40,916 nucleotides of DNA from RGIG9041 sp045541455 (GTDB lineage: Bacteria; Bacillota; Clostridia; Oscillospirales; QAKW01): the NCBI GenBank assembly GCA_045541455.1, contig JAZQJA010000043.1:1-40916 (forward strand). The letters are read 5' to 3'. This document shows, one piece after another, positions 23,734 through 32,251 of this stretch. The notes under the pieces are model-generated. The model was not told where the DNA came from and did no database searches. It was given only the letters and a program-made list of their open reading frames with translations. Numbering within the stretch: position 1 is the stretch's first letter; every line of letters starts with the position of its first letter. A program made the translations under genes and the position numbers.

Positions 23734-24423
23734 ATGAACGAAATTTTACTTATAATAGAACTTATACTTATTTACGGTAGTATACTTGTTTTTTACAAAC
23801 TGTTTGGAAAGTCAGGTCTTTACGCTTTTACAGTATTTGCAACGCTCACTGCTAACATTGAAGTAATGATACTTGTAAACGCGTTTGGTATTGAACAAAC
23901 GCTTGGAAACATACTTTTTGCGGCGACATTCGTAGTAACTGACATATTAAGCGAATCAGAAGGAAAAAAATTCGCAAACAAAGCGGTATTTATCGGCATT
24001 GCAACGTCTGTTTTGTTTATCCCATTATCACAGTTATGGCTTAAATTTATACCAGCATCAAGTGATGTGGTTATGCCGCATATTGTGGGTGTGTTTAAAA
24101 ACACGCCGCGTCTTATGCTATCCAGCATTGCAGTTTATGCAATTGTTCAGTTGTTTGACGTTTTCTTATATCATTTTATATGGGACAAGACAACAAAGAT
24201 ATGGGGCGACAGAAAAAAGTTTTTATGGCTTAGAAACAACCTTGCAACACTTATGTCTCAGTTGCTTAACAGTATACTTTTCAATTTTGCCGCATTTTAC
24301 GGTGTGTACCCAATAAAAACTATTTTTAGCATCATTGTATCTGGATATGCAATTTTCATTGTAACAAGCCTGCTTGACACACCTATTGTATACATTGCAA
24401 GACGACTAAATATAAAAAAATAA
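23734..24423 (+). CDS. yhhQ: Queuosine precursor transporter (YhhQ/VUT family)
   Basis: A 229-residue membrane protein of about six helices that takes up preQ0/preQ1 or queuine for tRNA wobble modification. Typical segments are LLIIELILIYGSILVFYKLFG, NIEVMILVNAFGIEQTLGN, FVVTDILSESEG, and the C-terminal SIIVSGYAIFIVTSLLDTPIVYIARR. An in-frame TGA at 23716 rules out an upstream start. No ribosome binding site is visible between the terminator hairpin and the ATG, which is unusual here; GGGGAG (23694-23699) is buried in the hairpin. The preQ1 aptamer in the leader supports the substrate call. It is followed by the HAD gene at 15 nt. Confidence 0.92.
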   Translation: MNEILLIIELILIYGSILVFYKLFGKSGLYAFTVFATLTANIEVMILVNAFGIEQTLGNILFAATFVVTDILSESEGKKFANKAVFIGIATSVLFIPLSQLWLKFIPASSDVVMPHIVGVFKNTPRLMLSSIAVYAIVQLFDVFLYHFIWDKTTKIWGDRKKFLWLRNNLATLMSQLLNSILFNFAAFYGVYPIKTIFSIIVSGYAIFIVTSLLDTPIVYIARRLNIKK

Positions 24424-24438
24424 CATTACGGTGGTAAT

Positions 24439-25083
24439 ATGAAATATAACAACATTCTGTTTGATCTTGACGGAACGCTTACCGACCCAAAGGTTGGCAT
24501 TACAAAATCGGTGGCGTATGCGTTAAAACATTTTGGTATTGAGGTTTTAGACCTTGACAGTCTGTGCAAATTTATCGGTCCTCCCCTTTCATACTCGTTT
24601 GCCAAGTTTTACGGGTTTGACAAAGATCAATGTGATAAAGCGATAGAAATATATCGAAGTTATTTTTCAGTGACGGGTAAGTTTGAAAATGTGGTTTATG
24701 ACGGCATTGAAGATATGCTTAAATCTCTAAAAAACCGTGGATACAAACTGTTTGTTGCAACAAGTAAACCCGAACTATTTGCGGTGGATATATTAAAGCA
24801 TTTTGGATTATACAAGTATTTTGAGCGTGTATGCGGAATACCGCTTTCACGCGAGGATATGACAAAAGCTCAAGTAATTGAAAAAGTTATAAACGAATAC
24901 TCGCTGGATAAACGCGAATGTGTTATGGTTGGTGACAGACATTATGATGCTGACGGGGCAAAAGACAACGGCATTGACTGCATTGCAGTTTTGTACGGAT
25001 ACGGTAGTGCCCAAGAGTTTACAAAATGCTCTGTTAATGCTATACTTAACACAGTTGAAGATTTAGCAAAATATTTTGAATGA
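24439..25083 (+). CDS. HAD-superfamily phosphatase, phosphoglycolate phosphatase-like
   Basis: A 214-residue HAD hydrolase with a helical C1 cap. Motif I is ILFDLDGTLTD (nucleophile Asp and the acid Asp two residues on), motif II is ATSKPE, the motif III lysine is in EDMTKAQV, and motif IV is VMVGDRHYDADGAKDNGID. The layout resembles Gph/PpaX and Firmicute 5'-nucleotidase-like proteins, which dephosphorylate small phosphorylated metabolites. The substrate cannot be fixed from sequence. GGTGGT precedes the ATG. Its TGA overlaps the beginning of the tex reading frame, so the genes are translationally close. Confidence 0.9.
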   Translation: MKYNNILFDLDGTLTDPKVGITKSVAYALKHFGIEVLDLDSLCKFIGPPLSYSFAKFYGFDKDQCDKAIEIYRSYFSVTGKFENVVYDGIEDMLKSLKNRGYKLFVATSKPELFAVDILKHFGLYKYFERVCGIPLSREDMTKAQVIEKVINEYSLDKRECVMVGDRHYDADGAKDNGIDCIAVLYGYGSAQEFTKCSVNAILNTVEDLAKYFE

Positions 25084-25091
25084 GGGAAACA

Positions 25092-27239
25092 ATGGATATT
25101 ATAAGCACACTTGCAAGCGAACTTTCAATTAATGTTAAAAATGTAGAAAACACTGTAAAGCTTATTGACGAGGGTAATACAATCCCGTTTATAGCAAGAT
25201 ACAGAAAAGAAGTTACAGGCTCGCTTGATGATCAGGTTTTAAGACAGTTACACGAACGACTTGAATATTTAAGAAATCTCGAAGCACAGCGTGAAAAAGT
25301 TATAAACACTATAACAGAGTTGGGTGCTATGACTGACGAACTTGCTGTGGCACTTGACAGCGCAAAAACACTAACTGAGATTGAAGATATTTACCGTCCG
25401 TACAAACCAAAGCGTAAAACGCGCGCTTCAATTGCAAAAGAGCGCGGGCTTGAACCGCTTGCCCTTGAAATTTATAAGCAGGAACAGGGATGTGATATTG
25501 ACACTCTTGCAAATCAATATATAAACGACGAACTTGGTGTGGACAGTGCCGAAGCTGCACTTGCAGGTGCATCAGATATTATTGCAGAAATGATATCGGA
25601 TGACGCGGCTGTACGCCGCGGTTTGCGTGTTGTTTGCACAGCACACGGTGAAATAAGCACTGTAGGCACCGAGGATGACATAGGTGTTTATGAGATGTAC
25701 GCGCAATACAGTGAACCTATTCGTAAAGTGCCGGGGCACAGAATTCTCGCAATAAACCGCGGCGAACGCGAAAAGATGTTAAAGGTCACAATAGCGTTTG
25801 ACAGAGTGCGCGCACTTGAAATTGTGTGCAGAGGACATGTAACAGGTACTGGCGCAGCATCTGAGTTTGTAAAGGCCGCAGCCCAAGACGCTTATGACAG
25901 ACTTATATTCCCTGCTGTTGAGCGTGAAATACGCGCCCAGCTTACCGATGCCGCCTCAAGCAGTGCTATCAAACTATTCTCACAAAACTTGCGGCAGTTA
26001 CTTATGCAGCCACCTGTAAAAAACAGTGTTACTTTAGGTCTTGACCCCGGTTACAGAACCGGTTGTAAAGTGGCTGTTGTTGACGGTACCGGCAAGGTGC
26101 TTGATACGGGTGTTATTTTCCCTGTACCACAATTTAACCGTGTGGAGCAAGCTAAGGCAACTGTTAAAGCACTTATTAAAAAGCACGGCGTTACGGTTGT
26201 TGCTATAGGAAACGGCACCGCATCACACGAAACCGAAGTGTTTGCTGCCGAGGTTATATCGGAAATTGATGAAAAGGTTTCATATATTGTTGTAAGTGAA
26301 GCGGGTGCGTCGGTTTATTCGGCATCTAAACTGGGTGCACAAGAATTTCCAACATTTGATGTTTCTCTCCGTTCTGCTGTATCAATTGCAAGGCGCTTAC
26401 AAGATCCGCTTGCCGAACTTGTTAAAATTGACCCTAAATCTATAGGTGTTGGACAATACCAGCACGATATGCCGCAAGCACAGTTATCAGACGCACTTGA
26501 CGGCGTTGTTGAAGATTGCGTTAACTCTGTCGGCGTTGACCTCAACACAGCTTCGGCACCGTTACTTTCCAGAGTTTCGGGCATTGGACCGGCGCTTGCA
26601 AAAAACATTGTTGAATACCGCCAGCAAAACGGTATTTTTACATCACGTGCAGCACTTAAAAAGGTGCCAAAACTCGGTCCGCGTGCTTATGAGCAGTGTG
26701 CAGGTTTTTTAAGGGTGGCGGAAAGCAAAAATATGCTGGACAACACAGCAGTTCATCCTGAAAGTTATGCCGCTGCAAAAGGACTTATAGACAAGTTTGA
26801 AATTAAAAACGGTGATTTTTCAAAACTTATGGATCTTGCCAATGAGTTTGGCATTGACAAACTTGCAAGTGAACTTAATGTTGGTGAGGTAACACTAAGG
26901 GATATTATAAACGAGCTTATGCGTCCAAACCGTGACCCGCGTGACGAGTTGCCTGCACCAATGCTGAGAACAGATATTCTGGGTATGGAAGATTTAAAGC
27001 CGGGCATGGAGCTTTGTGGTACAGTTCGCAACGTTATTGATTTTGGTGCATTTATTGACATTGGTGTGCATCAAGACGGACTTGTGCATATATCACGCAT
27101 AACAAAGCGCTTTATAAAGCATCCAACCGAAGTATTAAGTGTTGGTGATATTGTGAAGGTATGGGTTGTATCTGTCGATGTTGAAAAGCACAGAATTGCG
27201 CTAACTATGATTAATCCTAATGATAAAGACTTAAAATAA
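25092..27239 (+). CDS. tex: Tex-family RNA-binding transcription accessory protein
   Basis: About 715 residues with the complete Tex architecture. There is an N-terminal helical region (IPFIARYRKEVTGSLDDQVLRQL), a YqgF/RuvC-like domain from about residue 314 (LGLDPGYRTGCKVAVVD), and tandem helix-hairpin-helix motifs from about 476 (GVDLNTASAPLLSRVSGIGP, then FTSRAALKKVPKLGPRAYEQ). A C-terminal S1 domain spans about 637-708 (CGTVRNVIDFGAFIDIGVHQ). Tex binds nucleic acids and associates with RNA polymerase or the ribosome; its exact role in Firmicutes is unsettled. The frame opens at ATG 25080, but GAGGG 5 nt ahead of ATG 25092 (MDIISTLASEL) fits the family N-terminus better. Confidence 0.96.
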   Translation: MDIISTLASELSINVKNVENTVKLIDEGNTIPFIARYRKEVTGSLDDQVLRQLHERLEYLRNLEAQREKVINTITELGAMTDELAVALDSAKTLTEIEDIYRPYKPKRKTRASIAKERGLEPLALEIYKQEQGCDIDTLANQYINDELGVDSAEAALAGASDIIAEMISDDAAVRRGLRVVCTAHGEISTVGTEDDIGVYEMYAQYSEPIRKVPGHRILAINRGEREKMLKVTIAFDRVRALEIVCRGHVTGTGAASEFVKAAAQDAYDRLIFPAVEREIRAQLTDAASSSAIKLFSQNLRQLLMQPPVKNSVTLGLDPGYRTGCKVAVVDGTGKVLDTGVIFPVPQFNRVEQAKATVKALIKKHGVTVVAIGNGTASHETEVFAAEVISEIDEKVSYIVVSEAGASVYSASKLGAQEFPTFDVSLRSAVSIARRLQDPLAELVKIDPKSIGVGQYQHDMPQAQLSDALDGVVEDCVNSVGVDLNTASAPLLSRVSGIGPALAKNIVEYRQQNGIFTSRAALKKVPKLGPRAYEQCAGFLRVAESKNMLDNTAVHPESYAAAKGLIDKFEIKNGDFSKLMDLANEFGIDKLASELNVGEVTLRDIINELMRPNRDPRDELPAPMLRTDILGMEDLKPGMELCGTVRNVIDFGAFIDIGVHQDGLVHISRITKRFIKHPTEVLSVGDIVKVWVVSVDVEKHRIALTMINPNDKDLK

Positions 27240-27244
27240 TTTTT

Positions 27245-27275
27245 AAAAAAACACTTTCGTTTGAAAGTGTTTTTT
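27245..27275 (+). terminator. Terminator of the yhhQ-HAD-tex operon
   Basis: AAAAAACACTTTC and GAAAGTGTTTTTT around a GTTT loop, six bases after the tex stop. Confidence 0.9.
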
Positions 27276-27343
27276 ACTTCCTCAATCAAATTTACTAATA
27301 GATGCCCTGACAAGTGGAGCCAATTAAACCCCGATTTAATAAT

Positions 27344-27377
27344 AAAAAGAGCGTATCATAAGATACGCTCTTTTTTT
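27344..27377. terminator. Terminator of the surface-protein operon (bidirectional)
   Basis: A 14-bp stem AAAAAGAGCGTATC/GATACGCTCTTTTT around ATAA, with T-runs for either direction. It lies 22 nt beyond the stop of the small minus-strand gene. The 68 bases between this and the tex terminator hold nothing I recognise. Confidence 0.9.
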
Positions 27378-27399
27378 ATAGACAAGTTAGAAATGCATT

Positions 27400-27519
27400 T
27401 TAGAATTCAATGCCTGATTCAACAGTGATATCTGCATCTTCATCTTCAATTGTTGCAATGCTTTCTGTTGCACGGAAGCTGATTAATTCAGCTTCGGGTT
27501 TTAAATATTCTTTTTTCAT
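27400..27519 (-). CDS. Small acidic peptide (39 residues), unknown function
   Basis: A short frame with an excellent AAAGGAG site about 10 nt before its ATG, directly downstream of the 1207-residue secreted protein gene and upstream of the shared terminator. It begins MKKEYLKPEAELISFRATES and ends in a very acidic stretch (IEDEDADITVESGIEF). There is no signal peptide or membrane helix. The N-terminal pattern MKK-x-Y-x-x-P-E-x-E-x-I-x-F resembles short proteins I recall near secreted proteins of gut Clostridia, whose role is not established; it could also be the precursor of a modified peptide, but no maturase is present. Real by ribosome binding site and operon position; function unknown. 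Confidence 0.7.
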   Translation of the reverse strand: MKKEYLKPEAELISFRATESIATIEDEDADITVESGIEF

Positions 27520-27544
27520 TGTTTATATATCTCCTTTAGCTGTA

Positions 27545-30500
27545 TTAAACAGTTGCTTCTTTAACTGTTTGTGTTGTTGAAGAAACAACAACATTATTTA
27601 GTGTAAGGTTAACAGTAAGGGTAACTGCTGATTCGATATCAGCAAAGTTTATAACGTTTATTACAAGTGCACGTTTTAACTCAAGGCCTTCAGCGCTGTA
27701 AACCTTTGCCAAAAGTTCGGGATTTACAGTAACTGTTTTAGAGCCGCCTTCCCAAGCAATTTCAAGTTCTACTGCAAAGTTGTTATTTACATTACCGTAA
27801 ACATCAACAGTGTTTGCATAACTTACAACATCAGGTCTGAAAGCAAGCTTAAACTGGCTGTCATTTGCAACCTGAACTTTGGTGTTCATAGTAACAGCAG
27901 CAAATTTGTAACCGCCGTCAATTGCAACAGGAACAAGTGTGTTTTGAGCTGCAATTACAACATTATCTGACATAATAGCGCCGTCACCTGTAACCTGTGA
28001 ACCGTTTGTTGATACAAAACCGGTTGTTGCAGTTAAATCAAAACCGTTAAGGTCAAAGTTTGCACCTGCTGTAAGAGTGAGAACATCAGTTGTAGCGTCG
28101 GTAAGTAAGAAGATTGTATCACCGGCTTTAGCATCTTCATTAGCCTGTGCCACTGTTTCATAACCTGTATCACCAATAGCAACAACTGCTTTTCTTGTCA
28201 TAGCAGCATCAAGCCAATACCAACGGTCTTCGTGGTAAGTAAGCGGATCTTCAACTTTAAGCATTTCACCTTCTGCGTTTGCATAATCTGCAGTATAAGT
28301 TGTAAGCAAGAAGTTGCCTTGAATCTCAACTGCATCGGTGTCGGCATAAGGCGTACCATCAGCACCCAGATACTTCATTACAATCTCATCTTGCATACCG
28401 TTAAAGATGTTGCCTGTAATAGATACAGCGCCCGGTTGACGTTTTGCGTTTTTGGTATGTGTCTGGTCGAAGAATTTAACTGTTGTAGCAGCAGGAGCTG
28501 CAACATAGTTGTCGTGGAACTTAACTGCTGAAAATGAACGTGACTCCCATTTGATTACAGAGAAAACACCGTCTACAACAGTGGATGCTGAGAAGTTATA
28601 GAACGTGTTGTTTGAAAACTCAAGTGTCGCAGTTAAAGAAGCGTCAAGCTGATTTGCTATACCCTGGAAGTTCAAAGGATTGCCACTTGCCGTTGAATAA
28701 CCTGTAAGGTATGAGTTTTTCCAGATGTACTCTGTATCAGTTTTTGCAAATTTAATCCAGTTTTGATAATACAGATTTGTAAAGTCTACCCATACACTGT
28801 CAAGCGTTGTTGAATGCGGAACATAGCGTGACATAAACTTGGTGTTTGCCTTTGTTCCTACAGCATAATAGTTTTTAAGTAAAATTGAGTTATTTTGTTT
28901 TGTAAGGCTGGGGTTATTATTTGCAATGGTTGTTCCAATATTACCGCCAAAATCTATAAGGTGAGTATTTGCTTTATGGTAGATATTTTTAAGTACAATG
29001 TTTGCACCATTTGTTCTGGTTGAATCGGTAATTTTACCGGTTATATAGAAACCGTAAAATTCAAGTGCGCCGCCTTCAAAATCAGTTGCAACTGTGATAG
29101 CGGTAGCAACAGAACTTGTAGTATCAAAGTTGGGGTTTACAGTCCATGCGGTGCTACCCGATTTAACAGCACTCCAGTTTTCGCCGTCGGGACGGTTAAA
29201 GGGAGCGGTGTTCCAGTTAACACCGTAAAATTTCATCGGTTTTGTAATGTTAAAACTTCCGTTCCAAGAAGGAACAAGTACCTGTGAGTTTGCAGGGATT
29301 GCGTTAATACTGTCAAAAGCATTTACACCCTGTTCAAAGGAGTAAACTGTGCCTTCCCACTCTTCATAAATTGTTGTGCCTTCAATAAATAAATAATCAT
29401 CGTAAAGCAATACTGCAGTGTTTTGAATAGTTGAATTTGAATAACCTTCATTAAACGGTTCAACATCTGCAAGATAATGCATTTTTACAGTCCATGTCTC
29501 AGTTAAGGTGTTTGCAGGATTGCTGATGGTAAATGTAAATTCGTCTGTAATGCCTGTTTTTGTAACATTAATAGTTTCACCGTGTGCAGTTTCACCAAAC
29601 TTTAATGTATAACCTGCTGTTGCAGTAATAAAGTCGGTATCGATTGTATAGGTGTCACCAGAAAGTGTTGTATAATCGTTTGATTTTACTATATAATCAA
29701 TAATCTTGTTAGTGTTGTCAATTTCAACAATATCTTCTGTTCCCGCCGCACCGGCAAGTTCATAAGCAAGAACGTCACTGCGTTGTGTCATAGCATAATC
29801 AAACCAATACCATGTATCACCGGATAAGCCGTTTGCTGCAGTTATTGCCTGACCTGTTGCAGATTGATAATCAGCAGTGTATGTAGGCAGATAGAAGTTG
29901 CCATAAATGTCAAGTTTATCACTAGAATTAGAGACAGCAAAATTGTTTGCAATACCAATTATTTTGTTATTGATAATTTTAACTGAACCGTCTGCTCTGG
30001 CAGAAGAGCCAGAACCGTAATCCTTAAATAAACCTACACCGGTTGTTGTTGCATTTGGATAAATAATATAGTTATCTTCAACTGTAATGCCAGAATGGTC
30101 TGCTTCATCAAGCCACAGGAAATAACCTGTTGTACTTGCAAAATCATTAAAGACATTGTTTCTTAAAACTACTTCTCTAGTTTTACCCGAGTCAATTGCA
30201 CCACTATTAGAACTGGCACCTTGTAAACCAAAGTGACCATTGGTTGTTGAAGGGAAATAACAGCCCTCAAAGGTAAGCGAGGAACCGGTGAGGGTTTTAA
30301 TATAATTTGTACTTGAAGCCGCAAGTTTATTTCCTACAGATGAATCTATATACATACCTCTAATTACGGTATTATGAGGCATAAACTCGCCCACAATTCT
30401 AACGTTTGCATCAGTGTCATTATCAGCTAACCACAAATTTTCGATAAGAAGCGAGTTGTTAGCAAGATCCGCAATTTGATTGGCCGAACATTTTCCATTA

Positions 30501-31168
30501 TAGAAATAATAAGATGAGTATATTTGGTTTGAGAAACAGTTTTTGATAACGATTTGAGCTGCTTCGGTACGGTTTCTATCATCAACAGGATAAGTATTAC
30601 TTGTACTATGCGAAAATTGGAAGCCATAACATTCCAAAGCGCCAGTAACACTAGCAGTTATATGCAATCTTGTTATTATAGCATTACTAGCACGGTTGTG
30701 ATAAGTTTCATTTGCTGTCCATGCTGTAGTGCCGTATTTAAGTGCTGTCCAATCTGCCGGTCTTACATAAGGACAGGTGTTCCAGTTGGGAGCATAGAAC
30801 TTCATAGAAACTGTTGGGGCAAGTACGCCATTCCAAGAAGGAACGATTACCTGAGGTGTTGCCGCAATAGTGCCGTTTGTAATGGCTGTTTCAATGTCGG
30901 TAAGTGAAGCAAATGCATTTTCACCAATGGTGAAAGTGTATTCTGTATCTTCCCAAGTTGCTGTTACTGTTGTGCCATCAACTGTAGCCGACGAATCGTA
31001 CAGCAAAACAGCTGTGTTTTTGATAGTGTCGTTACCGTCTGAACAAACATAGTTTGTTTTAAAGTCAACTGCTTGAGCTGATGCAGTGAATGTAAACACA
31101 GACGCCATTGACATTACCATAAGGATGGCGAGAGCAAAGGATAAAACGCGGTTTATTTTCTTGCTCAT
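27545..31168 (-). CDS. Large secreted two-module beta-helix-like protein, unknown function
   Basis: 1207 residues. A Sec signal peptide (KKINRVLSFALAILMVMSMA, cleavage probably after ASA-Q, ~30-33) is followed by two homologous modules about 532 residues apart (about 48-466 and 580-996). Both open with TIxNTAVLLYD, share VPSWNG, MKFY, NWNT and TAW, and end with GNF-x-L-x-TYTADY then WYW-D-AMT. Between conserved ends lie N-rich, short-strand repeats (VVLRNNVF, ITVEDNYI, VKIINNKI) typical of right-handed parallel beta-helices. An Ig-like linker (~490-565) and a C-terminal domain (~997-1207) complete it. There is no LPxTG, SLH or dockerin, so it may be released or bound through its C-terminus. 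AAAGGAG precedes the ATG. It follows the LCP ligase gene, suggesting an envelope role; ligand or polysaccharide-cleaving activity is speculation. Confidence 0.85.
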   Translation of the reverse strand: MSKKINRVLSFALAILMVMSMASVFTFTASAQAVDFKTNYVCSDGNDTIKNTAVLLYDSSATVDGTTVTATWEDTEYTFTIGENAFASLTDIETAITNGTIAATPQVIVPSWNGVLAPTVSMKFYAPNWNTCPYVRPADWTALKYGTTAWTANETYHNRASNAIITRLHITASVTGALECYGFQFSHSTSNTYPVDDRNRTEAAQIVIKNCFSNQIYSSYYFYNGKCSANQIADLANNSLLIENLWLADNDTDANVRIVGEFMPHNTVIRGMYIDSSVGNKLAASSTNYIKTLTGSSLTFEGCYFPSTTNGHFGLQGASSNSGAIDSGKTREVVLRNNVFNDFASTTGYFLWLDEADHSGITVEDNYIIYPNATTTGVGLFKDYGSGSSARADGSVKIINNKIIGIANNFAVSNSSDKLDIYGNFYLPTYTADYQSATGQAITAANGLSGDTWYWFDYAMTQRSDVLAYELAGAAGTEDIVEIDNTNKIIDYIVKSNDYTTLSGDTYTIDTDFITATAGYTLKFGETAHGETINVTKTGITDEFTFTISNPANTLTETWTVKMHYLADVEPFNEGYSNSTIQNTAVLLYDDYLFIEGTTIYEEWEGTVYSFEQGVNAFDSINAIPANSQVLVPSWNGSFNITKPMKFYGVNWNTAPFNRPDGENWSAVKSGSTAWTVNPNFDTTSSVATAITVATDFEGGALEFYGFYITGKITDSTRTNGANIVLKNIYHKANTHLIDFGGNIGTTIANNNPSLTKQNNSILLKNYYAVGTKANTKFMSRYVPHSTTLDSVWVDFTNLYYQNWIKFAKTDTEYIWKNSYLTGYSTASGNPLNFQGIANQLDASLTATLEFSNNTFYNFSASTVVDGVFSVIKWESRSFSAVKFHDNYVAAPAATTVKFFDQTHTKNAKRQPGAVSITGNIFNGMQDEIVMKYLGADGTPYADTDAVEIQGNFLLTTYTADYANAEGEMLKVEDPLTYHEDRWYWLDAAMTRKAVVAIGDTGYETVAQANEDAKAGDTIFLLTDATTDVLTLTAGANFDLNGFDLTATTGFVSTNGSQVTGDGAIMSDNVVIAAQNTLVPVAIDGGYKFAAVTMNTKVQVANDSQFKLAFRPDVVSYANTVDVYGNVNNNFAVELEIAWEGGSKTVTVNPELLAKVYSAEGLELKRALVINVINFADIESAVTLTVNLTLNNVVVSSTTQTVKEATV

Positions 31169-31231
31169 TGTTGTATCTCCTTTATAAATTATTTTTTTAC
31201 ATTATTTAAAATTTAAAAAATGTGATTAGTG

Positions 31232-32221
31232 TTATATTGATTTTTCAGCGTAAAACAAATTTAACACAAGTGTGTCAAGTTTGTCTTTATCAACATAATA
31301 CTCAAGGTAGTCGCCGGTAAATTTGTTTTCACCTTCCGGCGTTATAATTTCTTTAAGTTCGTAGTCTTTATACTGACTTAGCATTGAACTTAAAGCCGTG
31401 GCAGTTGTATCTGTCACAATATAGTCTTGTACGGATTGATATGCGTTTATAACAAAACTGTCGCTTTGGTTAAGTTTTGTATTAAAGGCTTGCATAAAAC
31501 CATTAATAAACTGCTTGTGACGGTCAATTCGCGAGATGTTTAGTTGGTTGCCGACATTTTTTCTGCCCCTTACAAACGTTGTTGCAAGGTCGCCGGTTAG
31601 CAACGTTTCACCAAGCGGAATTGAAGGCGTTACTGCCGAAAAATCGTCCGTAACTGTAACTTTAACGCCGCCAACAGCATCGGTAAGCAGGGATATAGCA
31701 TCCATATTCATAGAAATATAATGGTCGATAGTTATGCCGTAAAGAAAGTCGGAAACGGCTTTTTTAACATTTTCACAACTATCTTCTACACCTTTACCGT
31801 AAGTATGCGAAAGGGCGAGTTGACCGGTAATTGTACCGGCGGGACTGCCGTTTACACCAAGAACGGGCAAGGTTACCATGGTATCGCGGTTGAGCAGCAA
31901 AACCGAATAGTTTTTAGCTGTTTCGTCAAACACCGCGAGTGCTATCATATCTGCCGCGCCGTCATTATTGTATGAATTGCTGGCTGTAACGGGGCCCTCT
32001 TTATCTATGCCCAAAAGCATAAACACGTTGATGTCCTGACGCGGAAAGTACTCAACACCGTTACGAACAATTGTTTTGGAAACATTGGTGGGATTTAACG
32101 GTTCTGTCGTAATATTGTTGTTTGTGATTGTTATAATTTTATAACCGCAAAAAACCATTACTGCAACAAGTAAAGCAAACGCCACCACTAGTACAGGGCT
32201 TGTTTTTCTTGTATGTTTCAT
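31232..32221 (-). CDS. LytR-CpsA-Psr (LCP) family cell-wall glycopolymer ligase
   Basis: About 329 residues. A short cytoplasmic start (MKHTRKTSP) leads into one membrane helix and an extracellular LCP domain: INVFMLLGIDKEG, DMIALAVFDETAKNYSVLLLNRDTMV, HTYGKGVEDSCENV, DAVGGVKVTVTDDF, and FVRGRKNVGNQLNISRIDRHKQF with the conserved arginines. LCP proteins move lipid-linked polymers onto peptidoglycan. The frame opens at a TTG (32227), but GAGAGGG is 7 nt from ATG 32221. It is downstream of the BY-kinase and CpsB genes, matching the order of capsule regulatory operons, and is the likely attachment enzyme for the polymer made at 0-12 kb. Confidence 0.93.
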   Translation of the reverse strand: MKHTRKTSPVLVVAFALLVAVMVFCGYKIITITNNNITTEPLNPTNVSKTIVRNGVEYFPRQDINVFMLLGIDKEGPVTASNSYNNDGAADMIALAVFDETAKNYSVLLLNRDTMVTLPVLGVNGSPAGTITGQLALSHTYGKGVEDSCENVKKAVSDFLYGITIDHYISMNMDAISLLTDAVGGVKVTVTDDFSAVTPSIPLGETLLTGDLATTFVRGRKNVGNQLNISRIDRHKQFINGFMQAFNTKLNQSDSFVINAYQSVQDYIVTDTTATALSSMLSQYKDYELKEIITPEGENKFTGDYLEYYVDKDKLDTLVLNLFYAEKSI

Positions 32222-32251
32222 ACGCAAACCCTCTCTTTTATCTTTTTGAAA

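Noticed and set aside
30554..30907. A 117-codon plus-strand frame inside the large secreted protein gene
   Set aside because: Antisense to the continuous minus-strand frame with signal peptide and duplicated modules; Cys/Ser-rich without motif or binding site.
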